A stretch of 64,000 bases of DNA, from positions 55,852 through 119,851 of the forward strand of contig CAWHOA010000024.1 in assembly GCA_963830885.1 (NCBI GenBank). Direction: 5' to 3'. Position numbers and translations under genes: made by a program. The DNA is from JAIBJN01 sp963830885 (lineage in GTDB: Bacteria > Actinomycetota > Thermoleophilia > Gaiellales > Gaiellaceae). The notes beneath the pieces were generated by a model. That model was given only the letters and a program-made list of their open reading frames with translations, searched no databases and was not told where the DNA came from. Shown here one piece after another: positions 44,101 through 50,695 of the stretch (the stretch's first letter is position 1; every line of letters begins with the position of its first letter).

Positions 44101-44254
44101 GGCGGGGACGAGCTACCTGTCCTCGGAGGATCCGCGCGTCCACTTCGGGCTCGGGGCCGCGACCCGCGTGAGCGTGCTGGTCGTGCGCTACCCGGACGGG
44201 CGCGAAGCCCGCCTGCGGGACATCGCGGCCGACCGCCTCGTCAGGGTCGGCTAG
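41147..44254 (+). CDS. RnfD/NqrB-like membrane domain fused to FG-GAP/ASPIC-UnbV ectodomain
   Basis: The product is 1035 residues. The first 320 are a multi-helix membrane domain (LHLAAVIITLQVLGQTAFGF, LLSKYLIRFRGGHVFNPSNF, FLFFMITDPKTIPAG) resembling the RnfD/NqrB family of ion-pumping electron-transfer subunits, including the F-N-P motif and the T-D-P-K-T loop. After a spacer, seven calcium-type DxDxDG repeats follow near residues 560, 625, 675, 753, 808, 864 and 925 (DFDGDGWLDLYAVN, DVDGDGRLDLYVAND, DLDNDGRLDLVFANG). The end is an ASPIC/UnbV module (VSVLVVRYPDGREARLRDIA). The frame is unbroken, so the fusion is real in this assembly. Its function is unknown; a membrane-anchored extracellular propeller linked to redox transport is an inference. 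Confidence 0.85.
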   Translation: MSAPAALAGRPTVRIRGTEYPVLLPTARDPRLHLAAVIITLQVLGQTAFGFELSIAQILISLLTCAVLEVGIALRRQHVLMWPASALLTGNGVAFVLRVPGTEHGDWWSLHGWWIFAGTAAVALLSKYLIRFRGGHVFNPSNFGLVLCFLLLGPERADPLALWWGPMSAWMALALVVILVGGLAILSRLRLLELAVFFWVAFAAGIAVLAASGHAMTARWHLGPVTGWEFWRVLVFSPEILVFLFFMITDPKTIPAGRFGRRLYAVGIALVAVLLIAPQTTEFATKVAVLGALALVCAARPVAEVLAPRLGGSWAPGRMRAGALALAGAAAFAALVVLAGIPARTDTASASGPALGPGELPEVAIVESKGVSTELDRETALRIAGDLVAGLRTEAEALAKRDQALAAEAAAGPRLAALWQQMDAAGSEVAVPDYNVERVELTLEPGDGQSQPLVVATLAGTMALTTYSGSPPEVAQAGDPTAFEQTLELELQGDRYVIVGSRGETPVAAPPAAVSTGEGLGGVRLVDVARHVGLDFRHGAFRFETSPDPVAMMGGGVCWLDFDGDGWLDLYAVNSYSIEVDVARWRERGGLPRSALYRNVEGRFVDVSRGSGADLDVRGNGCVAADFDGDGRTDLYVTAAGYDALLWNEGGGKFAEGARAAGIDTYGWHTAAAVGDVNADGRPDLFVAGYADLNAPVPGDAGGFPSTYAGVPDRLYLNLGAGPDGRARFRDVAADVGVETEEVEHGLGAAFTDVDGDGRLDLYVANDLDPNRLYVNVPAEGALGFRFEERGTEAGVADENAGMGVAAADASGDGRPDLFVTNSHRQLHGVFESDGAGVAFADARPRFAQALDTTLAGWGASWADLDNDGRLDLVFANGAIPVTDLTMDAEPVKVLAEQGGKVVDVSAGVGLANGPLANGRGLAAADYDNDGDLDVAVASVGGPLVLLRSSGASGHWLEVELERFAPGARVTAVLPDGRRLVREVQAGTSYLSSEDPRVHFGLGAATRVSVLVVRYPDGREARLRDIAADRLVRVG

Positions 44255-44453
44255 CTACTCGAGAACGAATGTGATCTTCAGGTGCACGTGGAAGGCGACC
44301 TCGCCGCCCTCGACGCACGACCTCCTGGCCGTCGACCCACGCCCCCGTGATGCCGCGGATCGTCTCGCCCGCCTTCTCGATGCCCTGGCGGCACGCCTCC
44401 TCGAAGCTCTCGGACGACGTCGCCGTCAGCTCGATGATCTTCGCGACGGACAT
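44255..44453 (-). CDS. Dodecin-like flavin-binding protein, frameshifted
   Basis: The ATG at 44453 follows AAGGGAGGCAGG. The first 48 codons read MSVAKIIELTATSSESFEEA, CRQGIEKAGETIRGITGAWV, DGQEV. Near 44325 one extra base breaks the frame. The next frame gives CVEGGEVAFHVHLKITFVLE and a stop at 44255, the canonical end of dodecins. The conserved flavin-stacking Trp (GAWV) is present. Dodecins form dodecamers that store riboflavin or FMN. Corrected length is about 65 residues, which is normal. An assembly indel is the likely cause of the break. Confidence 0.88.
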
Positions 44454-44534
44454 CCTGCCTCCCTTCGCTGGGTGAGCCGGAACGTGCCGGGAGGATAGGG
44501 GAGCGCGCACGGTCCGGTCGTCAGGCAGTCCTAG

Positions 44535-44927
44535 CTAGCCGTGCTCGGCTTCCTCGGCCTCCGCCTTCGTCCGATGGACGGTCCCGTCCGGGTGCTCCGG
44601 CGGCGAGTAGAGGGAGTAGAGCTTCAGCTCGCCGTCTCCCGTGTTGACGACGTTGTGCCAGACGCCGGCCGGGATGATGATCGCCCAGGCGTCGGCGACG
44701 TCGTGGGTCTCGTCCACCCGGTCCTCGGATGCGCCGAGCTCGACCCGCGCCGTCCCTTGCTCGATCCGGAGAAACTGATCGTTGTGGTCGTGGGCCTCAC
44801 GCCCGATGTCCTCGCCGGGCCCCAGGCGCATGACCGTCAGCTGCGTATGCCCACCCGTGAAGAGCACGGTGCGGAACGTGTCGTTCGCGAGTGTCGCGCG
44901 TTCGATGTCCTCGACCCAGCCAAGCAT
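44535..44927 (-). CDS. Cupin-domain protein
   Basis: The 130-residue single cupin has motif 1 GREAHDHNDQFLRIEQGTAR (H-x-H-N and E) and motif 2 WAIIIPAGVWHNVVNTGDGE (P-x-G-x-x-H-N), with all metal ligands of the conserved cupin type. The ATG at 44927 follows TGGAGGTCGTGAG. The upstream open frame is not cupin-like. Cupins of this size (phosphomannose-isomerase-like or mannose-binding) have varied substrates, so no pathway is given. Confidence 0.85.
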   Translation of the reverse strand: MLGWVEDIERATLANDTFRTVLFTGGHTQLTVMRLGPGEDIGREAHDHNDQFLRIEQGTARVELGASEDRVDETHDVADAWAIIIPAGVWHNVVNTGDGELKLYSLYSPPEHPDGTVHRTKAEAEEAEHG

Positions 44928-45066
44928 CTCACGACCTCCAGAGTGGCTCGTCTTGTCGGCGCGAAGGCTAGCGTTCCCTACGCTGGTGCCGGCTCGTCGC
45001 CGTTCCTCCCTAAGGTGACGGCATTCGACGCCCTGGAAGACCAATCGCTCGCGAACGGGAACGACG

Positions 45067-46251
45067 TTGAGGATCATCGTCATCGGCGCCGGCCTGGCCG
45101 GCTTGGCGGCCGCCGACGCGCTCCGGCGCGAGGGGGCCGATGTCGTCGTCGTGGAGGCCCGGGGTCGCGTCGGCGGGCGCGTCTGGTCGGCGCCGTTCGC
45201 CGGCGGCGTGGTCGAGCGAGGCGCGGAGTTCATCTTCCCGGGCGACGAGACCCTCCAGGCGATCGCGCGACGGCTCGGGCTCCGGCTCTACCGAAAGGGA
45301 ACGCACTACGGCGACCGCGAGCCGCGAGGCGGCCCGGCCGTGACGCCCGCCCAGCTCCGCCGGGCGGTCGAGAGGCTCGGCGAGGCCGCGCACGACGGGA
45401 CAGTCCTCGACGCGCTCGCATCGCTCGGTCTGCGCGCGGGCGCAGCCGAGGCGATCGCTGCGCGCGTCGAGGTCTCGAGCGCTTATCCCGCGTCCGATCT
45501 CGACGCCTCCGTGCTCGTCGAGACGGGCGCGGGCTTCGGTCAGTTCGACACCTACGGCGTCGAGGGCGGCAACGGCCGGCTCGCCGAGGCGCTCGCCGCC
45601 CCGCTCGGCCCGGCGCTCCTCCTCGACGCGCCGGTCGAGGCAGTCGAGTGGAACCGGCGCTCGGTGGCCGTCCGGGCCGGGGGTCTCGAGCTGTGGGGGC
45701 ACCGCGCCGTCCTGGCGGTGCCCGCGCCGGCGTCGCTCGCGCTCGACCTCGACCCGCCGCTCCCCGAGGCCAAAGCGGGAGCGCTCGCCGCCGTCCGCTA
45801 CGGCCAGGCGGCGAAGCTCCATCTTCCTCTGCGCGCCCCGGCGGAGCCGAGCGCCGTGCTCGCCGTGCCCTCTCGCTACTGGACGTATACGCAGCTCGGT
45901 CCCGACGGGAGCCCGGCGGCGTTCGCGGCCTCCTTCGCGGGGACGCCGGGGGCGCTCGAGCGACTGCGCGTCTGGGCCGGGCCGGGAACCTGGGCGGCGG
46001 CGGTCGCCGCGCTGCGGCCGGAGCTCGATCTCGATCTCACGGCGCCGCTTCTCTCGACCTGGCACGACGACGCGTGGGCGCAGGGCGCCTACTCGGCGCG
46101 CTCTCGCTCCTCGCCGCTCGACTCGGCCGAGCTGGCGCGCCCGGTCGGCCCGCTCGCCTTCGCCGGCGAGCACACGGCCGGCGACTGGCACGGGTTGATG
46201 GAGGGCGCGCTGCGGAGCGGGCTGCGCGCGGCGGCCGACATCGTCGGCTAG
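45067..46251 (+). CDS. FAD-dependent amine oxidase family protein
   Basis: The 394-residue flavoprotein starts at a TTG. Residues 1-40 are the dinucleotide-binding fold (MRIIVIGAGLAGLAAADALR, then VVVVEARGRVGGRVW), the second FAD motif typical of monoamine oxidase-like enzymes. Further motifs are GAEFIFPGDET, GGNGRLAEALAA, HRAVLAVPAPA and the C-terminal FAD contact PLAFAGEHTAGDWHGLMEGA. The substrate is not evident. The protein is a little shorter than typical monoamine oxidases (about 450). Confidence 0.88.
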   Translation: MRIIVIGAGLAGLAAADALRREGADVVVVEARGRVGGRVWSAPFAGGVVERGAEFIFPGDETLQAIARRLGLRLYRKGTHYGDREPRGGPAVTPAQLRRAVERLGEAAHDGTVLDALASLGLRAGAAEAIAARVEVSSAYPASDLDASVLVETGAGFGQFDTYGVEGGNGRLAEALAAPLGPALLLDAPVEAVEWNRRSVAVRAGGLELWGHRAVLAVPAPASLALDLDPPLPEAKAGALAAVRYGQAAKLHLPLRAPAEPSAVLAVPSRYWTYTQLGPDGSPAAFAASFAGTPGALERLRVWAGPGTWAAAVAALRPELDLDLTAPLLSTWHDDAWAQGAYSARSRSSPLDSAELARPVGPLAFAGEHTAGDWHGLMEGALRSGLRAAADIVG

Positions 46252-46323
46252 TGCGAAGAATCTGCCGTCGACAATCCGTTCGCTATTTCCGGACTCGGCT
46301 CGCGAATCTGCGTGAAGAAATTC

Positions 46324-46352
46324 TTGCGATTGCCTTCCAGGTGCGCTATCCT
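46324..46352 (+). promoter_or_regulatory. Sigma-70-like promoter
   Basis: TTGCGA and TATCCT are separated by exactly 17 bases. The site is followed by a short open frame with a ribosome-binding site and then by a terminator, so it probably drives a small transcript. Confidence 0.65.
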
Positions 46353-46384
46353 CGACCCGTCCAATCGACCGGAGACATCTTGGC

Positions 46385-46513
46385 ATGACGATCACCCACA
46401 CCCTCACCCACGACGCCGACCGATTCGGCGTGTCGGCTCGCATGAGCGGGCCGGCGGCCGGACGCGGGCAGCTCGGGTCGAGGCGAGCCCTTCGGGAGAT
46501 CCCTGTGCGCTAG
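46385..46513 (+). CDS. Small 42-residue ORF in a promoter-terminator unit
   Basis: The ATG at 46385 is preceded by GGAGA at a 9-base distance. The frame reads MTITHTLTHDADRFGVSARM, then SGPAAGRGQLGSRRALREIP and VR before TAG. I recognise no family. The unit has its own promoter (46324-46352) and terminator (46540-46565), which makes expression likely. It could be a small protein or a regulatory RNA with an incidental frame. Confidence 0.5.
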   Translation: MTITHTLTHDADRFGVSARMSGPAAGRGQLGSRRALREIPVR

Positions 46514-46539
46514 ACGGCTAGCGTCATAGCGACTTCTCG

Positions 46540-46565
46540 GAGGGCGACCCGGACGGGTCGCCCTC
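46540..46565 (+). terminator. Rho-independent terminator
   Basis: GAGGGCGACCC and GGGTCGCCCTC form an 11-bp perfect stem with a 4-base loop, followed by AGTCGTTTT. Confidence 0.85.
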
Positions 46566-46974
46566 AGTCGTTTTCGGAGGCACGCGGGAGCAACGCAGAA
46601 AAGGTGATGCAGAACATGAGGAAGCCCTAGAACCGAATCGAGGCCCCGCCTGAGAGAGACGATCTCGGCGTGTCGCGGCGCGAAAAGGACGCTGGAAATG
46701 GAGTGCGGGCTTTTGCCTGCCTAATTCGCCCCCACGACGCCGGCTCAGGCTCCAAAGCCCCTCCACGTAGGACGGCCGACGCCGAGCTCGCGCAGCCGGC
46801 AGCCGCCGATCCAGGGCCGAAGGGTAGGCGAGTGGCATGGACATAGGTTCAGCGGCGGTGCAGCCCGAGCGGCTGCCCTTCCGGTCACGTCACACGCTGC
46901 TGCGCCGATCTCCCACTCCGGGAGATGGGCGGAGCAGCCCGCTCCGTGACCTCGGACGAGAAAGGAGGTGCTGG
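46566..46974. other. Long leader region without a clear gene
   Basis: These 410 bases before a small gene with a strong ribosome-binding site contain several imperfect hairpins, for example CGGGCTTTTGCCTG near 46707 and CTCCCACTCCGGGAGATGGG near 46911. No RNA family I know (tmRNA, RNase P, SRP, common riboswitches) was recognised. Confidence 0.35.
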
Positions 46975-47151
46975 ATGTCCGCTCTCGAGCGCCTATGGCG
47001 TCCCCGTGACGTTGGCGTCGGGTCGCGCGAGTACCGGGTCCCGATCGGCCTCTCGATCGCGGATCCCAGCCATCCGGGGATGCTCGACGTCGTCGGCTTC
47101 GGCACGGCGGCGCCGCAGCGCATCTCCGACTTCGCCCACGGCGCCCTCTGA
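46975..47151 (+). CDS. Small 58-residue hypothetical protein
   Basis: The ATG at 46975 lies 6 bases after AAAGGAGGTG, an unusually strong ribosome-binding site. The protein reads MSALERLWRPRDVGVGSREY and continues with RVPIGLSIADPSHPGMLDVV and a short tail. No known family. A GC-rich hairpin (GGGGCGCC with GGCGCCCC) follows the stop at 47157-47175. It is followed by another small gene on the same strand. Confidence 0.65.
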   Translation: MSALERLWRPRDVGVGSREYRVPIGLSIADPSHPGMLDVVGFGTAAPQRISDFAHGAL

Positions 47152-47205
47152 CTCGAGGGGCGCCCCGGGCGCCCCTGACAACCCGCTGGACAGAGGGAGA
47201 AAGCC

Positions 47206-47409
47206 ATGTTCGAGCTGCATCTGCGTCAGCTTGAGGCCCGGCGCGTTCGGGAGGCGACGCCTCTCAGCGCGGCCGAGGTCGCCCTGCGGGCCCGCGAGCT
47301 GGCCCGCGTGCACGTCCGTGTCCGCGCCGGCCCGCATCCCGAGCGTGAGCGGCCGGAGCTGACGGTCGTGCGGGCAGCCAAGGCGCCGGCCGAGCCGGCC
47401 GGCGCCTAG
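47206..47409 (+). CDS. Small 67-residue Arg/Ala-rich protein
   Basis: The ATG at 47206 follows AGAGGGAGAAAGCC. The translation begins MFELHLRQLEARRVREATPL and is rich in Arg, Glu and Ala with a helical SAAEVALRARELARVHVRVR region. There is no recognised domain. A hairpin (GAGCGTCTCC with GGAGGCGCTC) at 47421-47445 probably terminates the transcript before the tRNA genes. Confidence 0.6.
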   Translation: MFELHLRQLEARRVREATPLSAAEVALRARELARVHVRVRAGPHPERERPELTVVRAAKAPAEPAGA

Positions 47410-47455
47410 TGCACAAGCCGGAGCGTCTCCCGCGCGGAGGCGCTCCGGCAGCCCG

Positions 47456-47539
47456 GCGGGCGTGGCGGAACCGGAAGACGCACGGCCTCAGAAGCCGGCG
47501 GACCCGCGGTCCATGGGGGTTCGACTCCCTCCGCCCGCA
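47456..47539 (+). tRNA. tRNA-Leu (anticodon CAG)
   Basis: An 84-base cloverleaf with acceptor GCGGGCG/CGCCCGC, anticodon loop CTCAGAA, a long class II variable arm (CGGCGGACCCGCGGTCCAT region) and T-arm GGGGGTTCGACTCCCTC. Discriminator A; the CCA is not encoded. Confidence 0.93.
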
Positions 47540-47543
47540 CCTC

Positions 47544-47615
47544 GCCCCCGTAGCTCAGCCGGAAGAGCACCGGGTTTCGACCCCGGGCGCAGAGGTTCGA
47601 CTCCTCTCGGGGGCT
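47544..47615 (+). tRNA. tRNA-Arg (anticodon TCG)
   Basis: Acceptor GCCCCCG/CGGGGGC, D-stem GCTC/GAGC, anticodon arm CCGGG-TTTCGAC-CCCGG and T-arm AGAGG-TTCGACT-CCTCT. It has a 4-base variable loop and no encoded CCA. It begins 4 bases after tRNA-Leu, so the two are probably co-transcribed. Confidence 0.9.
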
Positions 47616-47680
47616 CTCCGCACCACCGGGCTCGGGCGACCGAGCCCGTCGGCCTGGTCCGATTCGGTAGCGTCCTGGTC

Positions 47681-48649
47681 GTGGCGGGGGGAGCGGCGAT
47701 CGAGGCCCACAGCCTGCGGAAGCGCTACGGCGACGTCGTCGCCCTCGACGAGGTCGACCTCCGCGTCGAGGCGGGCAGCATCCTCGGGCTTCTCGGCCCC
47801 AACGGGGCGGGCAAGACGACTGCCGTCCGCATTCTCACCACCCTCCTGGCGCCGGACGGCGGCACGGCGCGCGTCGCCGGCTTCGACGTCGTCAAGGACG
47901 CCGGCAAGCTCCGCGCACGAATCGGCCTAGCCGGCCAGTACGCGGCCGTCGACGAGAACCTGAGCGGCTTCGAGAACCTGGAGATGTTCGGGCGCCTGTA
48001 CCACCTCGGCAGACGCGTTTCGCGCGACCGCGCACACGAGCTGCTCGCCGACTTCGACCTCACCGATGCGGGCGAGCGGCTCGTCCGCACGTACTCCGGC
48101 GGCATGCGGCGCCGGCTCGATCTTGCGGGAGCGCTGGTCGCGCGGCCGCCCGTTCTCTTCCTGGACGAGCCGACGACCGGCCTCGACCTGACGAGCCGTC
48201 TCACGCTCTGGGACGGGATCAAGGCGCTGGTCTCCAGAGGCACGACGGTCCTCCTCACGACCCAGTACCTCGACGAGGCCGACCACCTGTCCGACCGGAT
48301 CGCGGTGATCGACCACGGAAGGCTGATCGCGGAAGGCGCACCAGACGAGCTCAAGGCGCAGGTGGGGGGCGACCGCCTCGACATCCGCCTCGAGGACCCG
48401 AGTCGCTGCGAGGAAGCTCTGACGACGCTCAGGCCGTTGGCCGAGGGCAGCGCCTCGGTCGACGACGGCATCCTCCAGCTGCCGCTCCGAGAGCGTCGCG
48501 GCGCGATCGCCGAGGCGGTGCGGCGCCTCGACGAGGCGGGAGTCGGGATCGACGACATCGCCGTCCGGCGGCCCACGCTCGACGATGTGTTCCTGCGTCT
48601 CACCGGCCACGCCGCCGAGGAGGAAGGGGAGGAGGCTGATGCACGGTGA
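47681..48649 (+). CDS. DrrA-like ABC exporter ATPase
   Basis: The 322-residue protein is of the daunorubicin-resistance ATPase type: Walker A LLGPNGAGKTT, GLAGQYAAVDENLSGFENLE (Q-loop region), signature YSGGMRRRLDLAGALV, Walker B VLFLDEPTTGLD, TTQYLDEADHLSDRIAVID, and the DrrA-specific C-terminal region ending RPTLDDVFLRLTGH. The GTG at 47681 gives MAGGAAIEAHSLRKRYG. Upstream is tRNA sequence. The stop overlaps the GTG of the permease gene. The exported compound is unknown; drugs or lipids are typical. Confidence 0.92.
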   Translation: MAGGAAIEAHSLRKRYGDVVALDEVDLRVEAGSILGLLGPNGAGKTTAVRILTTLLAPDGGTARVAGFDVVKDAGKLRARIGLAGQYAAVDENLSGFENLEMFGRLYHLGRRVSRDRAHELLADFDLTDAGERLVRTYSGGMRRRLDLAGALVARPPVLFLDEPTTGLDLTSRLTLWDGIKALVSRGTTVLLTTQYLDEADHLSDRIAVIDHGRLIAEGAPDELKAQVGGDRLDIRLEDPSRCEEALTTLRPLAEGSASVDDGILQLPLRERRGAIAEAVRRLDEAGVGIDDIAVRRPTLDDVFLRLTGHAAEEEGEEADAR

Positions 48650-49419
48650 CGGCGTTTCGCTACGCCGTCTCCGACACGCTGGTCCTGGCGAAGCGCAGCT
48701 TCCTGCGCATTCCGCGCCAGCCCGATCTCCTGGTCGGCTTCACCGTGCAGCCGGTGATGTTCGTCCTGCTCTTCGTCTTTGTGTTCGGCGGCGCGATCGA
48801 GACGCCGGGCTTCGACTACGTCGACTTCCTGATCCCCGGGATCATCGTCCAGTCGGTGATCTTCGGCGGGTTCGTCACGGCGCTCGGGCTCGCCGAGGAT
48901 TTGAAGAAGGGGCTCATCGACCGCTTCCGGTCGTTGCCGATGGCCCGGTCTGCGGTGCTCACGGGTCGCACGCTTGCCGACGTCGCCACCAACGTGATTC
49001 AGCTCGTGGTCATGCTGGCCGTCGGGCTCGCCGTCGGGTTCCGGTTCTCGAGCAGCGTCCCCGAAGTGGTCGCCGGAATCGCGCTTCTGCTCCTGATCGG
49101 CTACGCCTTCTCCTGGGTCTTCGCGCTCATCGGGCTCGTCTCGTCGTCGCCCGAGGCCGCGAACGCCTACGGCTTCACCATCATCTTCCCGATCACCTTC
49201 GTCTCCTCGGCCTTCGTGCCCGTCCAGTCGATGCCGAGCTGGTTGCAGCCGATCGCCGAGCACAATCCGGTCACGGCGATGGTCGACGCGGTGCGCGCGC
49301 TGTTCCTCGGCATCCCGGCCGGGAACAGCGTGTGGCTCGCAGTCGCGTGGTCGTTCGCTCTGATTGCGGTCTTCGGCGGGCTCTCCTCGTGGCGGTACCG
49401 CCGCGCGGTCGGCCGTTAG
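48646..49419 (+). CDS. DrrB-like ABC-2 permease
   Basis: The 257-residue membrane protein is coupled to the preceding ATPase by a GTGA overlap. It has six helices (LLVGFTVQPVMFVLLFVFVF, VIQLVVMLAVGLAVGFRF, GIALLLLIGYAFSWVFALIG, FTIIFPITFVSSAFVPVQSM) and the ABC-2 motif LAEDLKKGLIDRFRSLPMAR. It forms a half-size exporter with the DrrA-like protein. Confidence 0.9.
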   Translation: MTAFRYAVSDTLVLAKRSFLRIPRQPDLLVGFTVQPVMFVLLFVFVFGGAIETPGFDYVDFLIPGIIVQSVIFGGFVTALGLAEDLKKGLIDRFRSLPMARSAVLTGRTLADVATNVIQLVVMLAVGLAVGFRFSSSVPEVVAGIALLLLIGYAFSWVFALIGLVSSSPEAANAYGFTIIFPITFVSSAFVPVQSMPSWLQPIAEHNPVTAMVDAVRALFLGIPAGNSVWLAVAWSFALIAVFGGLSSWRYRRAVGR

Positions 49420-49557
49420 CGAGCTCGTCCGGGTGTAGCACCATGCCGGTGCGGGCCATGGATTCGAAGGAGATCGTCGAGCGGGCCACCATCCTGCGGG
49501 CGACCGTGGGCTCGACCGTCCACGGTCTCCACCACGGGGCCGAGCCCGCTCGGGGCG

Positions 49558-50199
49558 TCAGTCCGCCGGTACCGTGTCGATCATCACGACCTCGTAGCGC
49601 TCGACGGTCGTGACATCGGTGTCGAGGCCGGCGGCGATCTCGTTCCGGAGGCTCGCCCCGCTCGCCAACTCGTCGTCCAGGGCCTCCGCGGTGGCCCAGA
49701 AGGTGATGCCGATCGAGCGTCCCTGCGGCACGTCCAGCAGGGCCAGCCAGCCGCGGAAGCCCGTAGCGTCGCTAAACCAGTCGACGAGGTCCTCGCGGAA
49801 GGTCCGGAGCCCCTCCTCGATGCTCTCGGGAGCCCCCTCGAACATCGTGAAGCGGGCCACCGCCGGCGTCACGTGCTCGGGGGCGGGGTCGGCCCGACCG
49901 GTGGGGAAGTCCTTGCCGAGGAAGAGCTCGTAGGCGACGACGCTCTCGAGCTCGGCCCCGGCGACCGCGACCAGGCTCTCGCGAACCTCGCGCCGGCCCT
50001 TGTCGCTGCGCTCGAGCGCCTCGAGGCTGTCCCAGAAGCTCACGATGCGCGCCTTGCCGCTCTCGGGATCGCCGAGAATCAGCAGCCCCCGGTAGCCCTC
50101 GAACTCCCGTAGCCAGGTGAGCATGGACTCTGCGGCCATGCGGGCGGTGGTGTTCACCTCTGGCCCGGCGCCCCGGACGCTCGTGAGGCTTGCGTACAT
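49558..50199 (-). CDS. Two-domain ABM-like protein
   Basis: The 213-residue protein seems to contain two similar halves, each a dimeric alpha/beta barrel repeat. The first is YASLTSVRGAGPEVNTTARM, REFEGYRGLLILGDPESGKA, RIVSFWDSLEALERSDKG. The second is ARFTMFEGAPESIEEGLRTF, TGFRGWLALLDVPQGRSIGI, TFWATAEALDDELASG. The F-W-x-x-x-E-A-L motif recurs in both. The ATG at 50199 is chosen because upstream sequence belongs to the MarR gene, which ends 11 bases before. It is probably co-transcribed with MarR. No catalytic residues are evident. Confidence 0.7.
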   Translation of the reverse strand: MYASLTSVRGAGPEVNTTARMAAESMLTWLREFEGYRGLLILGDPESGKARIVSFWDSLEALERSDKGRREVRESLVAVAGAELESVVAYELFLGKDFPTGRADPAPEHVTPAVARFTMFEGAPESIEEGLRTFREDLVDWFSDATGFRGWLALLDVPQGRSIGITFWATAEALDDELASGASLRNEIAAGLDTDVTTVERYEVVMIDTVPAD

Positions 50200-50210
50200 C
50201 GCGGCGTAGC

Positions 50211-50657
50211 TTACGACGGCGCGGCGCGCGTCGCGCCGAGCAACGCCCTGAGCTCGCCGAGCAGGCCCTGCACGCGGTCGTAGCCCAGCTCGGTGCGGAT
50301 CTGCCGCTGGGCATCGCGCCACGCCGGGCGTGCCGCTTCGAGCCGGGCCAGGCCTTCCGGCGCGAGCACGAGGACGCGCTGCCGCCGGTCCTCGCCCTGC
50401 TCCTCGGCCACGAGGCCGGAGCGGACGAGCGGCGCAGCCTCGCGCGCGAGCGTGGTCCGGTCCATCGCCAGCCGGGCGGCGAGGTGGCCGACAGGCGCGG
50501 GCCCATCGACCTCGAGCCGGGCGAGGATGGAGTACTGCGTCGTCCGCAGGCCATGCGGCTCGAGAGCGCGGTCGTAGACGCGCGCGACCGCGCGCGTCGC
50601 CATCCGGAGCGTCGCGCAGACGCAGGGCGACTCGACGGGATCGACGGGCGTCGTCAC
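50211..50657 (-). CDS. MarR-family transcriptional repressor
   Basis: The 148-residue protein has an N-terminal helix pair (CATLRMATRAVARVYDRALE), a winged helix-turn-helix (HGLRTTQYSILARLEVDGPA, PVGHLAARLAMDRTTLAREA) and the wing LVAEEQGEDRRQRVLVLAPE. It is divergent from the MFS gene with a perfect inverted repeat between the two starts. By MarR-family precedent it represses itself and the transporter until a small ligand binds. Confidence 0.9.
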   Translation of the reverse strand: MTTPVDPVESPCVCATLRMATRAVARVYDRALEPHGLRTTQYSILARLEVDGPAPVGHLAARLAMDRTTLAREAAPLVRSGLVAEEQGEDRRQRVLVLAPEGLARLEAARPAWRDAQRQIRTELGYDRVQGLLGELRALLGATRAAPS

Positions 50658-50682
50658 AGATAGGAGTATATCCCCCTATCTG
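50657..50682. promoter_or_regulatory. Putative MarR operator
   Basis: CAGATAGG and its exact complement CCTATCTG are separated by AGTATATCCC. The site overlaps the MarR start and lies 14 bases before the MFS start, so binding would block both promoters. Confidence 0.7.
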
Positions 50683-50695
50683 CTAGGCTCGCCCC

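Noticed and set aside
40109..44143. A 1344-codon open frame on the minus strand
   Set aside because: It is the antisense shadow of the RnfD-like/FG-GAP gene, rich in Arg/Gly/Val/Glu, and it overlaps the N-terminal part of the sigma factor gene out of frame. GAC/GTC-rich coding strands in high-GC DNA commonly leave the opposite frame open.
46620..46830. tmRNA or another large structured RNA in the leader region
   Set aside because: No tRNA-like ends, tag reading frame or conserved core of RNase P, SRP or 6S RNA could be found by eye.
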